DNA from: Bacteroidales bacterium
GTDB lineage: Bacteria; Bacteroidota; Bacteroidia; Bacteroidales; UBA932
Reading direction: 5' to 3'
NCBI GenBank assembly: GCA_017617655.1
Contig: JAFZVU010000044.1
Span: 1-60,663 of the forward strand
Length of the DNA stretch: 60,663 nt
Shown here: piece by piece, positions 42,804 to 50,548 of the stretch
How positions within the stretch are numbered: position 1 is the first letter of the stretch
Layout: the number at the start of each line of letters is the position of its first letter
The notes under the pieces: generated by a model
Seen by the model: the letters and a program-made list of their open reading frames with translations, nothing else
The model's database searches: none
What the model was told of the DNA's origin: nothing
Translations under genes and position numbers: made by a program

Positions 42804-44327
42804 ATGACAAAAACTACTATTGCAACGCTTGTGCTTATAGCGTTGGTCTCATGCTCCCCCAAAACTTTTACTCCTGAAGAACTGGCGGCCCCCGTGGACA
42901 AGAGCCGGCAGACCCGTATCCTGATAACTACCGACCTGGAGGTCGACGACATGAACGGTCTGATCTTGAGCCTCATGTTCGCAGACCAGTATGACATCGC
43001 CGGCATCGTATGGACTGCCGGAATGTATCACTTCAATGGCGACGGCGGCCTGCACACCCTCGGCCAGATTACCCCGAACTACCGTTGCAACGCCCAGCAC
43101 TGCGAGCATCGTGTAAAGACAGCTGCCGACCTGACTGAATATCGCCCGGTGGACCCGACATGGCTGCCGCGCATCCTCGACTGCTACGAAGCCGACTACG
43201 AGCTGATGAGCAGGAACAACCCGAACTATCCGACTCCGGAGTATCTGCGCAGCATCACCAAGGTGGGCAATATAGAGTTCGAAGGAGACTACCGTTTCGA
43301 GACGGAAGGATCCAACTTCATAATGAATCTCATACTTGACGACGACCCCCGGCCGCTCATCATCCAGCACTGGGGAGGCATCAATACCACGGTCCGTGCG
43401 CTCTACAGCATCTATCAGCGCTACTACGGCACCCCCGAATGGGAAGCCGTCCTGAAGAAAGTGACCGACAAGGTACGCATCGGCGGCAGCGGTGAGGACA
43501 ACTGCCGTGCCGACAGCGGCATCGACAAGATGTTCCCGGGACTGCAGAACGGAGGCTACGGCCTTGGCGGTTTCTTCAGCTACGGCACATTTTTCTCTGC
43601 CAGCAACTCTCCCCGTCGTTCAGCCGAAGAACTCCAGCCCTATATGCATGCCCCCTGGAACCTTGAAGCTTACAAGCAGAACCACGGCAAGCTTACCGAA
43701 CAGATCTGGCTGATGGGCGAGGGCCGCGCAGTATATGGCGAACCTCTGATTTACAACTACGGCCTGATTACCTATATGGACTGGGGACTTTCTGCCAAGC
43801 TGGGTTGGGGGCCGGAGAGCCTGAAGGACTACCCGCGGGCCGAGTATGACAAGTACTCATGGGCGTTCTGCCAGTTCGGCTGCGCTTCATTCATCAACAT
43901 CGGTCTTCGCAGCGACGTCAACAACCGCGGCAACAACCATTACACGATTGTGATGTGGGAGGAACTCGCAGCCCGCGCCGACTGGGCCATCAGTGAGCCG
44001 GCAGACTGCAACCACGCCCCCATGGTGGACGGCGGACAGCTGGACTTCAGTGCGGCTCCTGGGGAGACAGTTTCGCTGAGTGCCTCTGCCGTGGATCCGG
44101 ACGGCGACCGTCTGACAGCCAGCTGGTATGTCCCTGCAGCCTCCTGTACCTACAAGCAGGGTAAGGCCGAGGGTCTGGGCGTCTCTGTCAGCAAGACCTG
44201 GAACGCCTCATTCACTGTTCCGAAAGATGCACAGAGCGGCGACCGTCTGGTGGTGAATCTCGAAGTCCGCGATGACGCCGAGCGTCCCATGACACGCTTC
44301 GCCCAGTACGTGATAACGGTGGAATAG
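42804..44327 (+). CDS. DUF1593 (nucleoside-hydrolase-like) lipoprotein with C-terminal Ig-like domain
   Basis: This 507-aa protein, read from ATG 42804, has a lipoprotein signal (LIALVSCSPK). The nucleoside-hydrolase-like fold (DUF1593, PF07632) spans about 35-390 with a metal-binding-type motif TDLEVDDMNGL and IIQHWGGINT. The C-terminal beta domain (about 410-507, SASAVDPDGDRLTASWYVPA) completes the family's usual architecture. It is predicted to hydrolyse a glycosidic or ribosyl bond; the substrate is unknown. There is almost no independent leader: the REP hairpin of locus D ends one base before the start codon. Confidence 0.8.
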   Translation: MTKTTIATLVLIALVSCSPKTFTPEELAAPVDKSRQTRILITTDLEVDDMNGLILSLMFADQYDIAGIVWTAGMYHFNGDGGLHTLGQITPNYRCNAQHCEHRVKTAADLTEYRPVDPTWLPRILDCYEADYELMSRNNPNYPTPEYLRSITKVGNIEFEGDYRFETEGSNFIMNLILDDDPRPLIIQHWGGINTTVRALYSIYQRYYGTPEWEAVLKKVTDKVRIGGSGEDNCRADSGIDKMFPGLQNGGYGLGGFFSYGTFFSASNSPRRSAEELQPYMHAPWNLEAYKQNHGKLTEQIWLMGEGRAVYGEPLIYNYGLITYMDWGLSAKLGWGPESLKDYPRAEYDKYSWAFCQFGCASFINIGLRSDVNNRGNNHYTIVMWEELAARADWAISEPADCNHAPMVDGGQLDFSAAPGETVSLSASAVDPDGDRLTASWYVPAASCTYKQGKAEGLGVSVSKTWNASFTVPKDAQSGDRLVVNLEVRDDAERPMTRFAQYVITVE

Positions 44328-44342
44328 CCCTCTTGCCTGCTT

Positions 44343-44456
44343 GCCTTGGTCCGGAAGAACGGGCGGAAATGTGCTGACCGTGTCACGGTTTCCGGCGATT
44401 CGGGCGATTTTGCTGCCTTGGTCCGGAAGAATTGCGCGAAACTTCCCGACCAAGGC
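44343..44456 (+). repeat. REP-like two-hairpin element, locus E
   Basis: Unit 1 starts with GCCTTGGTC at 44343 and unit 2 at 44415, again 72 bases apart. Unit 2 arms GCCTTGGTC (44415-44423) and GACCAAGGC (44448-44456) are a perfect 9-bp inverted repeat. It lies between converging genes and reaches within 7 bases of the stop of the carboxylesterase. Confidence 0.83.
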
Positions 44457-44463
44457 ATGGAAA

Positions 44464-46158
44464 TCATTTCGCCGGGGTGGGGACGGAGGCGGGGAACATG
44501 GGCAGGGTGTTGCTGCCCATCAGTTCGCGGGCGCGGGTGTCGGGATTGCTCTTGGCAACGCAGACGTTGTTGAGGATCATGGTCTCGCAGCCGGCTTCCG
44601 TATACTGCGGCCAATAGGGCAGGCCGTCCTTCTTGCCGGTGTTCGGATCGCCGGTCAGCATGAAGGCGTGCAGGGCGTCGGCCATCTTGGCAGACAGGGC
44701 GCGAGGAACTTTTCCGCCGCCGGAGTGCGACAGCATAACGTCGGTATTGTAGAACCAGAAGCTGATGTCGATGTTGTGGAACGAGCGGTAGCGGCCGTCG
44801 AACATGGGCGGATACCAGTTGTACCATGCCAGATATACCGGCGACTTCTGGTGCAGCTTGGCATTGGCGGTGTTCAGAACCGTAGTCCTCGGAGTGCTGA
44901 TTATAGTGAAGATGCCGTAAGGCGAATTGCCGGGGAACAACTTGTCGAACTCATCGTAGACAGCCTCTGCATTATCGCCGAAATTGGGCTTCAGCTGAGC
45001 GATTATGTCAGCCCTTGTCAGCTTCTCTTGAGAAGCGTCGTCGCGGTCAGACACGAACTCGTTGGTAGTAGTGCAGAGCAGCATGGGAACATCGGGAAGG
45101 TCGTCGCGGTCGAGAGTGAAGAAGACTCCTTTGGGGATATCGATGTCGTCGGCAACGGGAGTGAACGCCCTGGGCATACCCTGCATGCCATCAGGCCTGA
45201 AGTTGGCAGAAACGGAGTAAGCCAGCTCGTAGAAATCTTCCCACGGCATATCCTGCAACTTGTCGATCTCGCCGGGCTTGAGACCGGCAGCCTTTACTAT
45301 CTCTGCACCGAGAGCCTCGGCGTAGGCCTGGTCAGACGCGCTGGTGGCGCTGCCGCTAAGAGGAACCACCTTGCTGATGAGCCCTTTGGCAGAAGGCATG
45401 GAAGCCAGGATGCAGACCTTTCCACCACCGCCGCTCTGGCCGATGATGGTAACGTTGTCGGGGTCGCCGCCGAAATTGGCGATATTATCCTTAACCCACT
45501 GGAGCGCTGCCACACAGTCAAGCATGCCGACATTTCCGGAATGTTTGTATTTCTCCCCTCCTACCGCAGCGAAATCAGCAAAGCCGAAACAGTTCAGACG
45601 GTGGTTGATTGAAACGAACACAGAATTTTCCCTGCGGGCGAAGTTCTCGCCGAGATAACCCTTCTGCTCGTATGCGCAGCCGAAGCTGTATCCGCCGCCG
45701 TGGATCCAGACGATGACGGGGCGTTTGGCCTTGTCGATGGCCGGAGTCCAGACATTGAGCTTGAGGCAGTCCTCGCTCATGTATGCGTAGTTCCATTCGT
45801 CCTGGAAAGTCTTATAAGAAGTAGACTGCCAGTTACCGGGAGCCTGAGGAGCGCAGGCGCCGAAATAGACGGTGGGCAGGATGCCATCCCACGGCTCGGG
45901 CGGCTGAGGAGGCATGAAACGGTTCTTGCCGGCTGTGTTGGCGCCGTAAGGAATGCCGAGGAATGTGTACACATCCCTCATGATGTAGCCTTTCACCTTA
46001 CCATACTGCGTCTGGGCGATTGCGATGTCGTCGCCTATATAGACCAGCTGGTCGTCGGGGTCGTAGTCAAAAGATGACTTGCTGCCGTTGTTGCAGGACA
46101 GGGCGCAGAATGCCAGGCCCGCAGCGACTGCGAGTTTGAGGAGAGAAGATATTTTCAT
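44464..46158 (-). CDS. Lipoprotein carboxylesterase, type B
   Basis: This 564-aa protein has a lipoprotein signal (FCALSCNNG). It shows SEDCLKLNVWTP, the oxyanion motif HGGGYSFG, the nucleophile in GQSGGGGK, and a late histidine in SFHNIDISFWF, as in the type-B carboxylesterase family. It is a distant paralogue of the esterase at 4957-6462 (shared FGGDPDNV motif) without the Ala/Pro insert. It follows pheS by 10 bases and is probably co-transcribed with it, though a metabolic link is not expected. Confidence 0.88.
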   Translation of the reverse strand: MKISSLLKLAVAAGLAFCALSCNNGSKSSFDYDPDDQLVYIGDDIAIAQTQYGKVKGYIMRDVYTFLGIPYGANTAGKNRFMPPQPPEPWDGILPTVYFGACAPQAPGNWQSTSYKTFQDEWNYAYMSEDCLKLNVWTPAIDKAKRPVIVWIHGGGYSFGCAYEQKGYLGENFARRENSVFVSINHRLNCFGFADFAAVGGEKYKHSGNVGMLDCVAALQWVKDNIANFGGDPDNVTIIGQSGGGGKVCILASMPSAKGLISKVVPLSGSATSASDQAYAEALGAEIVKAAGLKPGEIDKLQDMPWEDFYELAYSVSANFRPDGMQGMPRAFTPVADDIDIPKGVFFTLDRDDLPDVPMLLCTTTNEFVSDRDDASQEKLTRADIIAQLKPNFGDNAEAVYDEFDKLFPGNSPYGIFTIISTPRTTVLNTANAKLHQKSPVYLAWYNWYPPMFDGRYRSFHNIDISFWFYNTDVMLSHSGGGKVPRALSAKMADALHAFMLTGDPNTGKKDGLPYWPQYTEAGCETMILNNVCVAKSNPDTRARELMGSNTLPMFPASVPTPAK

Positions 46159-46168
46159 CGTATAGTGT

Positions 46169-47203
46169 TTAAATGACCGTCTCGAATTCGCGGAGGAAGC
46201 GCACGTCGTTCTCGAAGTAGTGGCGCAGGTCGTTGACCTGCCATTTGAGCATTGCGATGCGCTCGATACCCATGCCGAAGGCGAAGCCGCTGTAGACTTC
46301 GGGATCGATGCCGTTGGCGATGAGGACGTTAGGGTCTACCATACCGCAGCCGAGGATCTCCAGCCAGCCTGTGCCTTTGCAGATGCTGCAGCCCTTGCCC
46401 TTGCAGATGTTGCAGCTCACGTCAACCTCCGCGCTGGGCTCGGTGAAGGGGAAGTAGCTGGGACGCATGCGGATCTTGGTGTCGGCGCCGAACATTTCCT
46501 GGGCGAAGAGCAGGATCGACTGCTTGAGGTCAGCGAAAGACACGTTCTTGTCGATGTAGAGACCTTCAACCTGATGGAAGATGCAGTGTGCACGGGCGCT
46601 GATGGCTTCGTTGCGGAACACGCGGCCGGGGCATACCACACGGATGGGCAGCGACTGGCTCTCCATGGTGCGGACCTGCACTGAAGAAGTGTGGGTGCGC
46701 AGCAGGATGTTGTTGGCAGTCTGATTGTTGATGAAGAAGGTATCCTGCATGTCGCGGGCCGGGTGCTCGGGCGGGAAGTTCAGAGCGCTGAACACATGCC
46801 AGTCGTCCTCAATCTCGGGGCCTTCTGCTACAGAATAACCGAACTTCTTGAAAATCGACAGGATCTCCTCACGGACGATAGAGATGGGGTGACGGGCGCC
46901 CAGAGGCATGCGGTCGCCGGGCAGGGTAAGGTCTTCAGCCGGACCCTTGGGGCCTTCCTGGTTCTCAACAGAAGCCTTGAGGGCCTCGAGCTTGGAAAGC
47001 ATGTTGTTCTTGAGGGTATTCAGTTTCTGGCCGTACAGTCTCTTCTGGTCGGCCTGGACGGTGCGGAACTCTTCGAAAAGGCGGGTGATCTCGCCTTTCT
47101 TGCCGAGCATTTTAACCCTTATTTCTTCTACCTGCTGCTGTGATGCGGCCTTCAGCTCGTCAATCTGCTTCTGAAGGTCCTCGATTATCTTGTCGTCAAT
47201 CAT
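46169..47203 (-). CDS. pheS: Phenylalanyl-tRNA synthetase alpha subunit
   Basis: This 344-aa protein has the standard PheS length and order: N-terminal coiled coil, then the class II catalytic core with motif 2 (RVFRNEAISARAHCIFHQVE) and motif 3 (GFAFGMGIERIAMLKW). A CxxCxGxxCxxC insert (CNICKGKGCSICKGTGWLEI) before the GCGMV motif is a cysteine-rich variant found in many Bacteroidetes PheS proteins and could bind zinc. It charges tRNA-Phe together with PheT, which is not in this window. Confidence 0.96.
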   Translation of the reverse strand: MIDDKIIEDLQKQIDELKAASQQQVEEIRVKMLGKKGEITRLFEEFRTVQADQKRLYGQKLNTLKNNMLSKLEALKASVENQEGPKGPAEDLTLPGDRMPLGARHPISIVREEILSIFKKFGYSVAEGPEIEDDWHVFSALNFPPEHPARDMQDTFFINNQTANNILLRTHTSSVQVRTMESQSLPIRVVCPGRVFRNEAISARAHCIFHQVEGLYIDKNVSFADLKQSILLFAQEMFGADTKIRMRPSYFPFTEPSAEVDVSCNICKGKGCSICKGTGWLEILGCGMVDPNVLIANGIDPEVYSGFAFGMGIERIAMLKWQVNDLRHYFENDVRFLREFETVI

Positions 47204-47251
47204 TTTCCTGTCTGTTTGAGCTGCAAATGTAACAATAATCCGAAGAAAACG

Positions 47252-48349
47252 TTACAGATAGCTCTCTTTATCCTTGACGGCGAGGTCTACCAGGATCTCT
47301 TTGACCGCAGCGTCGTCGCGGGGGCAGATCATAAGAGCGTCGCCGGTGTCGATAACCATGTAGTCCTTCAGGCCCTTGACAACCACTAGCTTGCGGCTGT
47401 CGCCTTCGTAGATTATGCTGCCGCTGACTTTATCAAGGATGGTATGCTGAGCCTGCACGGCGTTCTTGTCGGCATTGCGCTTGGGCACCTGCTCGTAGAG
47501 GGACTGCCATGTGCCGAGGTCAGACCAGCCGAACAGACCTTCGAAGACATGAGCCTTGCGCGTCTTCTCCATCACGCCGTAGTCTATGGAAATGGAAGTG
47601 CTGTCTTCATATACCTTATTGATGAATGCAGGCTCCGCGTCGGTATAATAGATGCCTTCGCCGGCTGCGAACATGCTGGCCACCTTGGGCAGGCAGTTCT
47701 CCAGCTCGCTGCGGATGGTCTTCAGATTCCAGATGAAGATGCCGGAGTTCCACAGGAATTCGCCGGAATCAATAAATACCTTTGCCAGCTCCTCGTCAGG
47801 CTTCTCGGTGAAGGTCTTGACGGCGTATGCCTTGTGGCCCTCGAATTCGAAACCTTTCTTCTTGTTGGCCTGGATGTAACCGTAGTTTACATTGGGGTAG
47901 GTAGGCTTGATGCCGATGGTGAACAGTTCGTCATTTTTCTCGGCATACTTGATGACAGAAGCCACGGTCTCGATAAAGAGCCCTTCGTCGGCGATGTAAT
48001 GGTCGGACGGGCTGACAACGACGGTAGCGTCAGGATTGCGGCTTATAAGCTTGTATGTAGCGTATGCTATGCAGGGAGCGGTGTTGCGCTTGTACGGCTC
48101 ATACAGCACATTCTCCGGGTTGATGCCGGGCAGCTGCCGCTCTATCAGTTCTTTATACTTCGCGGCAGTTACGATGAGGATGTTCTCCCTGGGGACAATC
48201 TTGGCGAAGCGGTCGACTGTCATCTGCAGGAAGGTCTTTCCGACGCCAAGGATATCGAGGAACTGCTTGGGCATGTCATTCCTGCTGACAGGCCAGAAAC
48301 GGCTTCCGACGCCGCCGGCCATTATTATTGCATAATAGTTTTTATTCAT
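47252..48349 (-). CDS. manC: Mannose-1-phosphate guanylyltransferase
   Basis: This 365-aa nucleotidyltransferase has the signature IIMAGGVGSRFWPVSRNDMP followed by KQF, the sugar-binding region FTEKPDEE, and GLFGWSDLGTW. It lacks the C-terminal isomerase domain of bifunctional ManC/AlgA. It makes GDP-mannose for surface polysaccharides and glycoproteins. It is 18 bases after the nuclease lipoprotein and 48 before pheS. Confidence 0.9.
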   Translation of the reverse strand: MNKNYYAIIMAGGVGSRFWPVSRNDMPKQFLDILGVGKTFLQMTVDRFAKIVPRENILIVTAAKYKELIERQLPGINPENVLYEPYKRNTAPCIAYATYKLISRNPDATVVVSPSDHYIADEGLFIETVASVIKYAEKNDELFTIGIKPTYPNVNYGYIQANKKKGFEFEGHKAYAVKTFTEKPDEELAKVFIDSGEFLWNSGIFIWNLKTIRSELENCLPKVASMFAAGEGIYYTDAEPAFINKVYEDSTSISIDYGVMEKTRKAHVFEGLFGWSDLGTWQSLYEQVPKRNADKNAVQAQHTILDKVSGSIIYEGDSRKLVVVKGLKDYMVIDTGDALMICPRDDAAVKEILVDLAVKDKESYL

Positions 48350-48367
48350 ATATGGTACTGTTCTTTT

Positions 48368-50437
48368 TTACAAATTCCATCCGTCTGTGTTCTTGTTCTT
48401 CTCGACGGTATTCTCGATGGTGTCGTCCAGGTTGGGGAAGAAATCGAAACCGGTGAGCTTCTCGATCTCATCGACAGACTTGACGTAGTTGCTGACGCTG
48501 CCGGACAGATTCTTGTTCTCCATCCAGAAGCCGATGGCGCTGTATCCGCCGTTGGTCTTGCTGTCGGCCTTGTACTTCAGGCAGACCTTGTAGTATGCCT
48601 TCGGCACGGCCACATTTGCGCCGTTGTTGTCTTTGGCATATTTGACGGTCTTGTCTTCATCAGTTTTAACCACGCAGCCGGTAACCACATACACGGTGTC
48701 GCAGTTGCGGGCGACGACGCGCAGGTCTTTCTCCAGAGTCTCCCATACGCCGGAGTTCATCGCCTCGACCTGGGGAGTGATGTTGGTGGCATAGAAAGTC
48801 TGGGCGTTGGCTTCGTTGTTTATGAGGCGGTCGGCCGAAGGCAGCTGGTGGCCGCGGCTGTAACCGTCTATGGCCTTCAGGAACCTGGCCTGGTGGCGCT
48901 CCGGAACCTTCGGGTCGTAAGCCCAGGCGTCTGTGCGGTCGACACCGGACAGCACGCTCTCATACAGAGGGTAAGCCACCCAGTGGGCCACTTTGTAGTG
49001 GGCATCGTAGTACAGCGAGTAGTTGTGGACCTTCTTGCCATTGAGGTCATACTCATGAGTGATGAACACCACGCTGTCCTGAGCCTTCACTGCGGGAATC
49101 TCCATGCGCACCGGCACCTTGTCGGACTTAAGCTCCTGGAACGGCAGCTGGGTGAGGGTGAACACAAGCTCCTTCTGCGCCACTGCGGCCTCGGTCTTGA
49201 AGGTCACCTTGGCAACCCTGGAAGCGGTGGTGCTGGGATTGTCGCCGAACGACAGGGTCACCTCGGCCGCTCCGCTGCCTGAAGTCTTGGAAAGGCTGAA
49301 GCCGGAATTGTCGCAGCTGGCTGTCCAGTCCACATTGCCGAGAACCTGGATCACATAAGAGCCTTTGTCGCCGTTGTGGGTATAGTCAGAATAGAACAGA
49401 GAGAATGTCGGCGCGCCGGCGAACCTCTCTCCGGTCAGGCCGGCATAGTCGCTCGTCTTCGCTATGATGAGCTGCATGCGCTCGCCGTAGACACTTCCGA
49501 TACCCTTGAGGGTGCCGCTGCCGGTCGGAACCTTGACGTTGCCGAAAGTAGCGTACTTGCTGGTGAAGATGTCGAACACCTCACCGTTCTTCCCTTCCAT
49601 TATAATAGACGTATGGGCGCCGTTCATGACGAAGGTCTTGCCGATCTCGGAGCCCTGGATCTGGACGTCCTTGACAGCCACGTACATCGATTCATACTTG
49701 TTGGTAAGGAATTCGGCGGCAGTAATCTCCACAGGCTCCAGCGGCTTCGTCCCCACCTTCGAGACGCCGGCCATCTTGAGGCCGTTCAGCTGGACGGGGC
49801 CTTCGTTGTAGCGGCTCATCTCCTGCCCTTTGGGAATTATGACCTTCACTTCGTCGCCGGGCTTGAACTCGGTATTGTTGGAGTCGCAGTACAGCATGAT
49901 GCCGGCGGTGCCGTCACTTATTACCATAGCCCTGACGGAGGTATAGTTGTCGAGGCCGTCCTGACGGTAGTCGCTTATAACAGAGCCCTGGATGGTGTAT
50001 CTGGCAGTGGTGTTGTACTTGTTCTTCACCTGCCCCTCGTCGTAGAACTTGCGGAGCTGGGCGATGGAGATGGCGCCGTCCTCAGGCACCGGATCCACCT
50101 TCTTGCCGGAAGCCTGCTGCACCGTAAGGGTGGCAGGGCTACCGCTCCACGAGAAGGTGACGACACCTTTGCGGGCCTCATCCTTGTTCTCGGCGACAGT
50201 CACCTTGACATCGACGTTCCCGCTCCCCGAAGCCGGAGAGACAGTCAGCCACGGGACATCTGCCGAAGCGCTCCAGCTGGTGTTGGAATAAACCGTCATG
50301 TCGACAGCCTTGCCGGCTTCGTCAACGCTAACTGAAGGGAAACTGATGGACAGATAGGGAGTCTCTTCGGGCTTGCCGCACGACAATACAGACAGCAGCG
50401 TGGCCACGGCGGTGAAGATTCTTATCATTTTGCGCAT
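48368..50437 (-). CDS. Secreted nuclease lipoprotein (BACON + DUF5689 + NUC1/DNA-RNA nonspecific endonuclease)
   Basis: This 689-aa protein, read from ATG 50437, has a lipoprotein signal (LLSVLSCGKP). It has a BACON domain (about 30-120), a DUF5689/OB-like domain (about 125-330), a second BACON-like domain (about 335-430) and a C-terminal beta-beta-alpha-metal nuclease. The nuclease shows YSRGHQLPSADR with the general-base His, the metal-ligand Asn in ATNITPQ, and VVTGCVV. The family degrades DNA and RNA. Outer-membrane location together with a TonB receptor suggests nutritional nucleic-acid degradation. An independent -7 box TATATTTG lies at 50479-50486. Confidence 0.85.
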   Translation of the reverse strand: MRKMIRIFTAVATLLSVLSCGKPEETPYLSISFPSVSVDEAGKAVDMTVYSNTSWSASADVPWLTVSPASGSGNVDVKVTVAENKDEARKGVVTFSWSGSPATLTVQQASGKKVDPVPEDGAISIAQLRKFYDEGQVKNKYNTTARYTIQGSVISDYRQDGLDNYTSVRAMVISDGTAGIMLYCDSNNTEFKPGDEVKVIIPKGQEMSRYNEGPVQLNGLKMAGVSKVGTKPLEPVEITAAEFLTNKYESMYVAVKDVQIQGSEIGKTFVMNGAHTSIIMEGKNGEVFDIFTSKYATFGNVKVPTGSGTLKGIGSVYGERMQLIIAKTSDYAGLTGERFAGAPTFSLFYSDYTHNGDKGSYVIQVLGNVDWTASCDNSGFSLSKTSGSGAAEVTLSFGDNPSTTASRVAKVTFKTEAAVAQKELVFTLTQLPFQELKSDKVPVRMEIPAVKAQDSVVFITHEYDLNGKKVHNYSLYYDAHYKVAHWVAYPLYESVLSGVDRTDAWAYDPKVPERHQARFLKAIDGYSRGHQLPSADRLINNEANAQTFYATNITPQVEAMNSGVWETLEKDLRVVARNCDTVYVVTGCVVKTDEDKTVKYAKDNNGANVAVPKAYYKVCLKYKADSKTNGGYSAIGFWMENKNLSGSVSNYVKSVDEIEKLTGFDFFPNLDDTIENTVEKNKNTDGWNL

Positions 50438-50487
50438 AACCAAATCCAATTAAACCCCATGCTGGAGCATGATTCTAACAAATATAC

Positions 50488-50521
50488 AAAAAAAGAGCGC
50501 AGACCATTACAATCTGCGCTC
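50488..50521 (-). terminator. Terminator after the BACON/OB-fold lipoprotein
   Basis: Stem GAGCGCAGA with TCTGCGCTC, 9-base loop, then seven T on the minus strand. It separates the TonB receptor/lipoprotein pair from the nuclease gene, although read-through remains possible. Confidence 0.85.
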
Positions 50522-50548
50522 CCAAATAATCAAATATTTAAACGGTTA

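Noticed and set aside
47444..49282. Long plus-strand open frames opposite manC and the nuclease (also 5191-6039 and 38733-40220)
   Set aside because: These are antisense shadows produced by the GC-rich third codon positions of the real genes; they lack starts, motifs and plausible composition.
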